DNA of 64,000 nt, taken from positions 20,280 to 84,279 of the forward strand of contig JAUIGN010000036.1 of the NCBI GenBank assembly GCA_030430075.1, given 5' to 3'. Position numbers and translations under genes: made by a program. The stretch is from a bacterium (GTDB lineage Bacteria; Planctomycetota; Planctomycetia; Pirellulales; Pirellulaceae). Position 1 is the stretch's first letter; each line of letters opens with the position of its first letter. This document shows positions 55,593-64,000 of this stretch, one piece after another. A model generated the notes under the pieces. The model was not told where the DNA came from and did no database searches. It saw nothing but the letters and a program-made list of their open reading frames with translations.

Positions 55593-58500
55593 ATGACGCA
55601 GCGAACACGGAATCTCTTGAAGAATGCCTTCCGCCGCAATCGTCCTTCCAAGGCCCAGAAACGCCGCCTGTTTGTCGAACCTTTAGAAGATCGCCGCGTC
55701 TTGGCCACGATTTCCGTCACCACCACGGCAGACGAATTTGGTACCGGCGCCGGTAACTGTTCGCTGCGCGAAGCGATCCAGGCTGCCAATACCGACACTG
55801 CCTTTGGCGGATGCGATGCCGGCTTCGGCGCGGATACGATCAACGTGCCCCTCGGCACCTACGCGTTGGCGCTGGCTGGCGACGAAGATGCCAATGCCAA
55901 TGGTGACCTGGACGTCCTGGGCGAAACAACGATTCAGTCGACAGTCCCGGGAACTCCGGTCATTATCAACGCGAACGATCTGGACCGCGTCATGCACGTA
56001 CCGTCTGGCGCGACTGGGCCTCTCACGCTGATCGATGTGACGCTGCGAAATGGTACACGTGTTTCGAGCGGTGGTACGGACCTTGGGGGCGGCCTCTTCG
56101 TACAACGTGGGGACGTGACGCTGACGCGCGTCACGATCAGCGACAACGTTCTTACGGGAAGTACTGTCGCGGACGGCGGCGGTCTCGCGCTGGACTACGA
56201 TGGCGGCCCGGGTTCAGGGGTCGTGACCATTACCGACAGCTCGATTACCAACAACAACGCGGTTGACTCGGGAGGCGGCGTCTTTATCGACCCGTTGAAT
56301 GCCAGCCCGCTGACCTTCCATCTGATTAACTCTACGATTGCCGGCAACACGTCCGCTGACGATGGTGGCGGGATGTATGCCAGGGGCTCTGGAAACGCAG
56401 TCCATACCATCAATATCACGAACAGCACAATTTCCGACAACACGGCGACCGGCGACGACGGAGGGGGGATCTACCTGAGCAGTGACTGGGTAGTGAACAT
56501 CAATAACTCGACGATCGCGGATAATTCGGCCAGTGATGAGGGGGGCGGAATTCGAAATAGCAGCGCCGCCCTGACGCTCAATTCAAGCATCGTCGCGAAC
56601 AATTCCGCCGGTTCTGCCGGGCCGGACATTATCGGAGATGTTGGCTCGACCGCCGGTCACAACCTGATTGAGAACATCTCCGGAGCGATCATATCCGGCG
56701 TAACAACGGGCACCATCATCAGTATGGATCCCAATCTGGCGCCCCTGGCCAACAACGGCGGCCCGACGCAAACCCGCGCACTGAATGCGGGCAGTCCGGC
56801 CATCGACGCCGGGGACAACACCACTCTCAGCCTGCCTGCCGACCAGCGTGGCTTCACCACGCGTGAGGAAAACGGCCAGGCGGACATAGGAGCCTTCGAA
56901 ACGGCCGCCATTCCACCGGTCGTTGGCGATGCGACCGAAGTGACGCTTAGCGGTACGGTGCTGACCGTCGAAGATACGGCCAGTGGCGGGAAGAACGATA
57001 CCCTGACGATCAGTCTCGATACCAGTCCGACGCCGGACGAATACGTGATTCACGATCCGAACAACACGATTGGTACAAGCATCGCCGGCGCGACCGGCGA
57101 CGGGACGAATACGGTCCGTGTGCCCGTCGATGCCGGGGGCGGAATCACGCAGATTGTGGTCAACGGCATGGACGGCGACGACTCGCTGACGGTCGACCAC
57201 AGCGGCGGCAATCCGCTGCCCGCTGGCGGACTGAGTTTCAACGGCGGCGGCCAAACCGGCTCACCGGGCGACACCTTGGCGATCACTGGCGGATCGTGGA
57301 CCAACAACACCTACAATTACGTTAACGCCAACGACGGTTCGGTCTCGCTCGATGGTTCGGTCATCACGTACACCGGGCTGGAGCCGGTCTCGAATGACGG
57401 CGATGCAACCAACATCATCTTCAATCTGCCGAACGTGGCCAACCCGGATGTGGTGCTCATGGCTGCGGGCGCCGGCCAGAATCAGCTCACCGGCAGCACG
57501 TTCGAAAATACGACTTTCAACAATCCCACCGCCGGCGGGTCATTGACCATTAACGGTGGCACGATGGGCGATGCAATCAGCGTCCAGGCACTGGACGGTT
57601 CCTTCGACGCTGATTTGACTGTCAGTGGGGGCGGGGCGACCGACGCCATCACGTTTACGTCCGGACCCGTCGACCTGGGCAGCGGCAACCTCTCCTCGAC
57701 CGCGGAGACGACCAATCTCACCACCAACCTGCAGACCGACGGCGGCGATGTGGCGATCACGGGCGGCAACGTCGTGTTGGCGGCCAGTGTGACGATCGAT
57801 ACGGAAGCGGGCGACGACGACGACGCCGGCGACGTCGATTTCACGGGCGTGTCGTTGATCGAATCCAACGCCAAGGGGCGCGACCTGACAATCACGACGT
57901 CGACCTCCGGCGGCGCTGGCGGGAACGTTACGCTGGTCGCGATTGCGGGCGCGGGCGTCAACCGGCCCAACGATCTGACGGTCGATTCCAGTGGCACGAC
58001 CGATGGCGTCATCGCCTTGGGTGGCAACATCAGCTTGAACGATGACGGCGCCGGAAATGCCGCCAACGTGGCGATCGCCGGGGACGTTCAGATCAGCAGC
58101 ACGCGCAGCATCAGCACAAGTGACGCGACCGCATCCGGCGGTGCCATCGACCTGCAAAACGCCACCGTCTCCGCCACCGGTGTGGGCTTCGATTTAACGC
58201 TCATTACGTCCAATACTGGTGGGACGAGCGACAACGACATTACGTTGGGTGTCTTCAATGACGCCGGCGGTTCGTTCGTCGATGACTTGTCGGCAACCCC
58301 CGGGATAACGGGTGATGTCTCGTTTACCGGTCCGGTGCAACTGGCGGGTGCGCTCAACGCCAACGCCAAGATGATCAACGTCAACGGCGGGCTCGATACC
58401 ACCCTGGGCCTCGCAGGGGGCGACATTTCGCTGACGGCGGCGACCACCGTCAATTTGGGTGCCGACATCACGACCGACGGAGGCGATGTTTCGATCACGG

Positions 58501-61500
58501 CTGGCTTGCTGAACATTTCCGCCAGCAGCGTGACGATCGACACCGAGACGGGCGACAACAGCAACGCGGGGGACGTGCTGCTGGCGGGCAGTTCCCAGAT
58601 CCGGCCGGCTGGCGGTTCGGCGTTCAGCGTGCTCACGAACACCTCGGGCGGGACGGGAGGCGCCGTCACGCTTCCGGCCGTGGCAGGCACGTTTCCCTGG
58701 CTCGCCAATCAGACCTACGATTCGCGAGGTAGCGGCGGCAACGGTCTGATCGAACTCAACGGCGACATCATTGGGGACAACGCCGGCGGCGGGACTGCCG
58801 GGCAGCTCACCATCGCCGGCGACGTGCAGTTGAATGGATCGGTGATCATCGACTGGTCCGATTCCAACGCACCCGGCGGAATCATCGACCTGAGCAATGC
58901 CACGATCTCGGCTTCCGCCCCCAACTTGGATCTGACTATCTTTTCGGGTACTAGCAACGCGCCCGATCCCAGCGGCAACATCACGTTGGGTGCGTTTGCC
59001 GACGACGGCGGGGAATTCGTCCGCAACGTGTCACTTCACGCGGACGGCACCAGTACCGGTCCCGACGGCACGATCACGCTGGCGGATGACGTCCACATCA
59101 GCGGCAATTTCACTTCGAACTCCGGCACCGCCAACACCCTGGTCCAAGGCGACTTGACGGCCGCCGGCGGGGCGGTTGACGCCAACCAGATTCAGCTCAC
59201 GACGGGCAACGTCACCGTCACCGGCGGCGGGCTGCTCATGTTCAACGACGACGTGTCCGGCAGCAGTGGTCTCACGAAAGACGGCACCGGCACGCTCCTT
59301 CTCGCGGCTGACAACAGCTACACGGGCGCTACGACCGTGGTTAACGGCACGCTGACACCCGCCGGCGCGTTCACCAACAGCATTTCCAACTCGACACCGA
59401 TCGACGTGCAGGCGGGCGCCACTCTCGACGTCACCGGCCTGACCAGCGGAACCATCGTATTGGCCAGCGGCCAGACGCTCCAAGGCGAAGGCACGGTCAG
59501 CGGCGGAGTGACGGTTGCCAGCGGGGCCACCATCTCACCCGGTGCCAGCCCCGGCGTTCTCTCCACGGGCGACCTGACCATCGCTTCGGGCGGCACGTTC
59601 GACGCCGAAGTCGAAGGCCCGGCAGTGGGCACGCAGTACGATCAGGTCGCCGTGACCGGCGCGGTCGATGTGACGGGCGCGACGCTCTTGCTGTCCGGCG
59701 CCGGCAGCGGCATTTCGGCCAATGACCCGATCGTCCTGATCGATAACGACGGCGTGGACGCGGTGACCGGCACGTTTGCTGGTTTGGCCGAAGGGGCGGC
59801 CGTGACGTTCGGCGGCTTCAGCGGCATCATCACCTACGCAGGCGGCGACGGGAACGATGTCGTTCTGTTAGCCGCGGGAGCGGTCACGTACACCGCCGCG
59901 TCGGGTGAAGAATATTTCGAATTGCGGCAACCGTCGAGCGGCACGCTGCAGTTGCTGGTCGGAGCGGATCAGGGGAGCGCGGTTGTCGTCGACACGCGCC
60001 CGCTCAGCATTGTCAGCTCGTACACCATCAACGGCGGCGCGGGCAATGACCTGCTGAACGTCAACTACGGGGCCGCGGGCGGCACGTTCAACCTCGACAT
60101 CAATTTCAACGGCCAGGCGAACAGCGGCACGCCGGGCGATACGCTGGAAATCACCGGCGGCACGGCCGACACGGTCACCTTCAACTACACCAACGCCAAC
60201 GACGGCGACGTGGAAATCGACTTCGATGGCGGTGGCGTCGATTCGACGATCACCTACACGGGGCTGGAGCCGATCACGTCGACCATCACGGTCGCGAACG
60301 TCGTGCTGAACTACACCGGCGGAATGGAAACGATCACGGTCAGTCCCGGCATGATGGCCGGTGACACCCAGGCCGTCTCGACGCTGGGCGAGATGACCAC
60401 GTTCGACAATCCGAGTAACTCGCTGACCATCAACACCGAGGTTGGTGGTGGATCGGGCGCCGACACGATCAACGTGGAAGGACTCGGCACCGGATTTGAC
60501 GCGAGCCTGACCATCAACGCCGGTAACGATGACACAATTAACTTCCAAACCAATCCGACCAATCTCGGCACAGGCCCGCTGGCAGCCGCGGCGCAATCGA
60601 TCAACGTCAACGCCCCCGTGATGACGAGCGGTGTGGGCACGGTCAACCTGGTTGCCAGCCGTAACATCGTCGTCAGCTCGGCGATTTCGACCGTTGGCGG
60701 AAATGTCACGCTGATGGGCAATGGGATGGGAGCGGGACCGCTGCCGGGCGTTCATGTCAATAGCGGCACCGTCACCTCCGTCAATGGGCAGATTACGCTC
60801 GAGGGCACCGGTGCTGGGACGGCCGCGATCGGCGACGTCGATGGAGTCCTGCTCAGCGGAACGGCCTCCGTCAGCTCCTCGGGGACGGGCGCCACCGGCG
60901 GAATCCTGATCGACGGCACCGGGCCGGCAACGGGGAGCTTCGGGCTTCACGGCGTGGCCATCGAAGGCAGCGCGATCGTGCAGGTAGTCGATCGCCCGAT
61001 CCAGATCGTGGGACAGGGCGGTACCGGAACGGCCAACTCACAGATCGGGGTCGTCATCGCAGACACGGCACAGGTGATGGCGACGGGGACGGGGTCGATC
61101 CAGATCGAAGGGACGGGAGGCACGGGGACGCTTGCTAATTTCGGCGTGCTCGTTGCCGACTCCGCGTCCGTCTCGTCGAACTCGGGCGGCATCGCAATCG
61201 ACGGCAACGGCGGCCCGCTGGGAACGTTCAACGTTGGCACGTACGTAATCCGCGACGCTCAAGTCACATCATCCAGCGGGGCGGTCTTGGTGGCGGGCAG
61301 CACGACGACGGCGAATGACGCGGGGCTAATCCTGTCGCCGCAAGGTGGCACGGCTGCATCGATCCGCAGTGGCGGCAGCGTCACGCTGGAGGGAACGGCG
61401 ACGGCCAATGGATCCGGAGTGATCATCGATCCGGGTTTGACGCTGCCGGTCCAGGCGACGGGCAACGCCCCGATCTCGATTACGGGCGACGGCTCCGGCG

Positions 61501-64000
61501 GACTCTTCGGCGTGGTCGTCGGTTCGCCGATCAGCAGCGCCGCGGGCGAAATCGAGATTTCCTCGGCCGATTCTGTCGAGTTGAAAAACGGCGCCGTGGT
61601 CACCTCCATCAGCGGCGACGTTGAAATCGAAGCACAAGCCGGGGTCGTGCAGATGGTCGATTCGGCCGCCATCTCGACGGGCGGAGGTGTCGAAGTCACG
61701 GCGACCGGCGACATCACCACGCTGGCCATCACCGCCGGGGCGAATAACGTCAATGGAGGTGCGGACGCCATCAAGCTCGAGACCGACGCGGGGAATGTGA
61801 CGGTCAACGGACTGCTCTCGGCGACCAGTGCGCCCGGGCTGAACATCGACATCGACCCGGTCGACGTGAATGTCAACGCGGACCTGATGGCGACCGGCGA
61901 TATCGACATTGAGGCCACCAACAACGTGACGGTCGCCAACGGCGTGCTGGTGCTGGCCGATTCGGACTTCGATAACAGCGGCGCGCTGACGATCACCGCC
62001 GACTCCGACACCACAGGGGCAGGTGACCTGCTGGCCGATACGAACTCCGAACTGCGTTCCGCCGCCACGACACTGTCCGGATTCGACGTGACGACGTACC
62101 GGGTCCGTTCGGTTGTCGCCAGCCTGAACATCATGGCCGCCAACAGCGCAACGCTCAACGCGCTCACGCAGGCCGGATCCATGGACGTTAACGTCACGGC
62201 CTTTGACAGCGACGTAAACATCAACTCGGGCGCCAGCATCGCCGCCGACCATGATGTGAATGTGACCGCGGGCGGTTCAATCACGGTCGACGGTCCGATC
62301 GACAGCAACAACACGGGCGGCGGCCGGACCATCGACTTATTTGCCGACATTGACATTGACGTCAACGCGATGGTCACTTCCTCCGGCGGAGCGATCACGG
62401 TCGAAGCCGACAACGACGTCGCGTTCTCCCCGACGGGCTCCGTAGACAACGAAGCGGGAGCCACCAGCTTGATTACGCTCACCGCCGACGCGGACGTTAT
62501 GGGCGGCGGGGGGATCGCCATGGCCGACGGTTCGTTCGTCGACGCCTGGGGAGGCAATCTGGACGTGAATGCGACCGACAGCATCAGTATCAGCCTGCTG
62601 CGGTCCAGCGCGGTCACGACCATCGATTCGACGAGCGGCTCGATCCTGGACTCCGACAATGGCGTGGGGCTCGACATCGACCGCGGCGGCGACCTGATCT
62701 TGAATGCCGGCGGAGCGGTGGGAGCGACCGGCGCGACAAGCGGCTTCCTGGACACCGCCATTAGCAACCTGGAAGGGTCGTCCGGTGGAGGGTTCTACCT
62801 CTTCAATACCGGGCAATTGACCGTGGGAGGAATCAGCGCAACGGTGGGCGTGACGTCCGGCAGCGACCTGGATATTTTCGTCGCCAGCCCCTTGATCGTC
62901 GCCGAGAACGTTACCGCCAACAACTGGGTCACACTGCATTCCATCGATGCCCCAGGGGCCAACGACGACCTCACCGTGAATCCCGGCGTCACGGTCACAT
63001 CGACGGTGAGCAACATCACGTTCACCGTCGGCGACGACGCCGACCTCGACGGCGACCTGAGTGCCGCTGCCGGAATGGTCACGATCAACGTCGATCCGTC
63101 GGCCGGCGATCCGGATGCCGCCGGTGGCACGATCGATATCGACGCGGCCAGCGTGATTACCACCAGCGGCGGCACCTTTCTCAACGGCGGCAGCGACAAC
63201 GATACGTTCAACTTCGCCCCGCAGACGACGACAACGTTTGACGTCGACGGCAATCCGCCCGTGTTCGGCAACCCGGGCGTGCCTCCGGGAGATACGCTCA
63301 ACCTGGACCTGGCCGGCTTCGCTGCGGGCAGCGCGATCTTGACGGTGGGCGCCCCGGGCGACGGCAGTTTTGCCTTCACCGCGCCGCAGACCGAATTGCC
63401 CGTCAACTACACCAGCATCGAAACGGTCACCGAGGTCTCCGGCGGACCGTACCACCTGGTGCTGGACATGAAGCTGGCCGGTTTCGAGAACGCCTCCGGC
63501 GACCTGATCGAAGCGGAACTGGACGCGGGCGGCACACAGTTGCTGATCGACGTCAACGGCTCGAATCATTTCCAGGGCGATGTCGCCGATATTCTCTCCC
63601 TGACCGTGATCGGGTCGGACGACGACGACACCTTCCAGATCAACGAAACGGCGGGCGGCCTGCCCAGCTTCAGCGGGCAGGCCCCGGCGGTCGACAACAC
63701 GGGGATCATGGGTGGCGCGTCCAACGGCTCTCACCTGAACGTGTCGGCCAAGTTCCAGTTGGACGCTGATTACAGCAGCGCCCCATTCACGGCGGCCAAC
63801 GTCGGCATCCATTTCGACGGCGGCATGGGCACGAACGCTGTCAACGTGGTGTTGTCCACTACGCACGACGCGGCCTACTTCAGCGATACGGTCGATACGG
63901 CCAACAGCGGGAACATCTACACGGCGAACAACGCCATGGCCCCCGACCTGCTGCTGTCGTTCGCCAACCTGGACCCGATCGAATTCATCGGGGCCGGCGG
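55593..64000 (+). CDS. Giant surface protein with EPLEDRRVLA leader, CSLREA and autotransporter-like repeats (3' end cut off)
   Basis: The frame is open from the ATG at 55593 (AGAGGC upstream) to the window end: 2802 codons seen, with the C-terminus missing. The N-terminus is Arg-rich and contains EPLEDRRVLA (29-38), a leader seen in very large planctomycete extracellular proteins. CSLREAIQAAN (56-66) starts a CSLREA domain, followed by a right-handed beta-helix (to about 380) with repeated ISDNxxxGDGGGI-type turns. A choice-of-anchor-Q-like segment (about 388-436) has NGGPTQTRALNAGSPAIDAG. The remaining 2300 or so residues are Gly/Asp/Thr/Val-rich beta-repeats, including an autotransporter-type LTKDGTGTLLLAADNSYTGATTV (about 1226). 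It is probably exported and surface-bound, with a role in adhesion or the cell envelope. Confidence 0.87.
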   Translation, partial: MTQRTRNLLKNAFRRNRPSKAQKRRLFVEPLEDRRVLATISVTTTADEFGTGAGNCSLREAIQAANTDTAFGGCDAGFGADTINVPLGTYALALAGDEDANANGDLDVLGETTIQSTVPGTPVIINANDLDRVMHVPSGATGPLTLIDVTLRNGTRVSSGGTDLGGGLFVQRGDVTLTRVTISDNVLTGSTVADGGGLALDYDGGPGSGVVTITDSSITNNNAVDSGGGVFIDPLNASPLTFHLINSTIAGNTSADDGGGMYARGSGNAVHTINITNSTISDNTATGDDGGGIYLSSDWVVNINNSTIADNSASDEGGGIRNSSAALTLNSSIVANNSAGSAGPDIIGDVGSTAGHNLIENISGAIISGVTTGTIISMDPNLAPLANNGGPTQTRALNAGSPAIDAGDNTTLSLPADQRGFTTREENGQADIGAFETAAIPPVVGDATEVTLSGTVLTVEDTASGGKNDTLTISLDTSPTPDEYVIHDPNNTIGTSIAGATGDGTNTVRVPVDAGGGITQIVVNGMDGDDSLTVDHSGGNPLPAGGLSFNGGGQTGSPGDTLAITGGSWTNNTYNYVNANDGSVSLDGSVITYTGLEPVSNDGDATNIIFNLPNVANPDVVLMAAGAGQNQLTGSTFENTTFNNPTAGGSLTINGGTMGDAISVQALDGSFDADLTVSGGGATDAITFTSGPVDLGSGNLSSTAETTNLTTNLQTDGGDVAITGGNVVLAASVTIDTEAGDDDDAGDVDFTGVSLIESNAKGRDLTITTSTSGGAGGNVTLVAIAGAGVNRPNDLTVDSSGTTDGVIALGGNISLNDDGAGNAANVAIAGDVQISSTRSISTSDATASGGAIDLQNATVSATGVGFDLTLITSNTGGTSDNDITLGVFNDAGGSFVDDLSATPGITGDVSFTGPVQLAGALNANAKMINVNGGLDTTLGLAGGDISLTAATTVNLGADITTDGGDVSITAGLLNISASSVTIDTETGDNSNAGDVLLAGSSQIRPAGGSAFSVLTNTSGGTGGAVTLPAVAGTFPWLANQTYDSRGSGGNGLIELNGDIIGDNAGGGTAGQLTIAGDVQLNGSVIIDWSDSNAPGGIIDLSNATISASAPNLDLTIFSGTSNAPDPSGNITLGAFADDGGEFVRNVSLHADGTSTGPDGTITLADDVHISGNFTSNSGTANTLVQGDLTAAGGAVDANQIQLTTGNVTVTGGGLLMFNDDVSGSSGLTKDGTGTLLLAADNSYTGATTVVNGTLTPAGAFTNSISNSTPIDVQAGATLDVTGLTSGTIVLASGQTLQGEGTVSGGVTVASGATISPGASPGVLSTGDLTIASGGTFDAEVEGPAVGTQYDQVAVTGAVDVTGATLLLSGAGSGISANDPIVLIDNDGVDAVTGTFAGLAEGAAVTFGGFSGIITYAGGDGNDVVLLAAGAVTYTAASGEEYFELRQPSSGTLQLLVGADQGSAVVVDTRPLSIVSSYTINGGAGNDLLNVNYGAAGGTFNLDINFNGQANSGTPGDTLEITGGTADTVTFNYTNANDGDVEIDFDGGGVDSTITYTGLEPITSTITVANVVLNYTGGMETITVSPGMMAGDTQAVSTLGEMTTFDNPSNSLTINTEVGGGSGADTINVEGLGTGFDASLTINAGNDDTINFQTNPTNLGTGPLAAAAQSINVNAPVMTSGVGTVNLVASRNIVVSSAISTVGGNVTLMGNGMGAGPLPGVHVNSGTVTSVNGQITLEGTGAGTAAIGDVDGVLLSGTASVSSSGTGATGGILIDGTGPATGSFGLHGVAIEGSAIVQVVDRPIQIVGQGGTGTANSQIGVVIADTAQVMATGTGSIQIEGTGGTGTLANFGVLVADSASVSSNSGGIAIDGNGGPLGTFNVGTYVIRDAQVTSSSGAVLVAGSTTTANDAGLILSPQGGTAASIRSGGSVTLEGTATANGSGVIIDPGLTLPVQATGNAPISITGDGSGGLFGVVVGSPISSAAGEIEISSADSVELKNGAVVTSISGDVEIEAQAGVVQMVDSAAISTGGGVEVTATGDITTLAITAGANNVNGGADAIKLETDAGNVTVNGLLSATSAPGLNIDIDPVDVNVNADLMATGDIDIEATNNVTVANGVLVLADSDFDNSGALTITADSDTTGAGDLLADTNSELRSAATTLSGFDVTTYRVRSVVASLNIMAANSATLNALTQAGSMDVNVTAFDSDVNINSGASIAADHDVNVTAGGSITVDGPIDSNNTGGGRTIDLFADIDIDVNAMVTSSGGAITVEADNDVAFSPTGSVDNEAGATSLITLTADADVMGGGGIAMADGSFVDAWGGNLDVNATDSISISLLRSSAVTTIDSTSGSILDSDNGVGLDIDRGGDLILNAGGAVGATGATSGFLDTAISNLEGSSGGGFYLFNTGQLTVGGISATVGVTSGSDLDIFVASPLIVAENVTANNWVTLHSIDAPGANDDLTVNPGVTVTSTVSNITFTVGDDADLDGDLSAAAGMVTINVDPSAGDPDAAGGTIDIDAASVITTSGGTFLNGGSDNDTFNFAPQTTTTFDVDGNPPVFGNPGVPPGDTLNLDLAGFAAGSAILTVGAPGDGSFAFTAPQTELPVNYTSIETVTEVSGGPYHLVLDMKLAGFENASGDLIEAELDAGGTQLLIDVNGSNHFQGDVADILSLTVIGSDDDDTFQINETAGGLPSFSGQAPAVDNTGIMGGASNGSHLNVSAKFQLDADYSSAPFTAANVGIHFDGGMGTNAVNVVLSTTHDAAYFSDTVDTANSGNIYTANNAMAPDLLLSFANLDPIEFIGAG

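Noticed and set aside
61259..63866. Long minus-strand frames (about 500 residues each) inside the giant surface gene.
   Set aside because: The sense frame is open through the whole stretch and shows beta-repeat protein sequence. The antisense products are Ser/Pro/Val-rich or Arg/Asp/Gly-rich mirrors of it.

Overview
The window reads as the chromosome of a GC-rich planctomycete, most likely from the Pirellulaceae and relatives. The evidence is the gene stock: DUF1080, DUF6807, PVC-type dehydrogenase/cytochrome c, secreted sulfatase, a Ser/Thr kinase with an extracytoplasmic sensor, and a giant surface protein with the 'EPLEDRRVLA' leader. This is inferred from protein families only; no rRNA or tRNA gene was seen.

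Left flank (1-19937). A truncated membrane Ser/Thr kinase (-) lies divergent to a secreted amidohydrolase (+), followed by a DUF6263-like secreted protein with a clear terminator. Next come a TIGR01777-type epimerase and pdxA (both -). A run of + strand genes follows, mostly exported: DUF1080, thioredoxin-TPR, DUF6807, sialidase-like, SGNH/PVC-dehydrogenase, and cupredoxin/cytochrome c. A Tim44-like/TerB membrane protein (-) and a sulfatase (+) close this part. It looks like ordinary planctomycete polysaccharide-breakdown and housekeeping content.

Core (20382-50875). About 30 kb on the + strand encodes an extracellular contractile injection system (eCIS). In order: sheath, tube, T4-type hub-assembly chaperone with Cys pairs, a very long disordered protein, Pvc16/DUF4255 cap, AAA+ ATPase, two DUF4157 cargo candidates, a small protein, a membrane-anchored coiled-coil/PASTA protein, CIS_tube hub protein, LysM protein, gpD hub, gpV spike, PAAR-like tip, gp25 wedge, two baseplate J proteins, tail protein I and DUF6519. 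Several junctions are ATGA overlaps, which suggests translational coupling. The most unusual parts are (i) a DUF4157 protein fused to a class I glutamine-amidotransferase/C26-type domain with Cys, His and Glu in place, (ii) a 1503-residue baseplate protein with an inserted Asp-box region, two hydrophobic segments and an acidic linker, and (iii) the PASTA/coiled-coil membrane protein. Together (ii) and (iii) raise the possibility of a membrane-tethered injection machine. No recognisable tail-fibre gene is present.

Right flank (50876-64000). A metallophosphoesterase (-) converges on the eCIS operon. It is followed by a secreted FAD-dependent oxidoreductase with a golvesin-like C-terminus, a 1 kb repeat-rich non-coding stretch, and the first 2802 codons of a giant surface protein that runs off the window.

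Five intergenic copies of a short palindromic repeat, three tandem 31-bp repeats between cargo and baseplate genes, and a GC-rich tandem repeat near 54.7 kb are the main non-coding structures.
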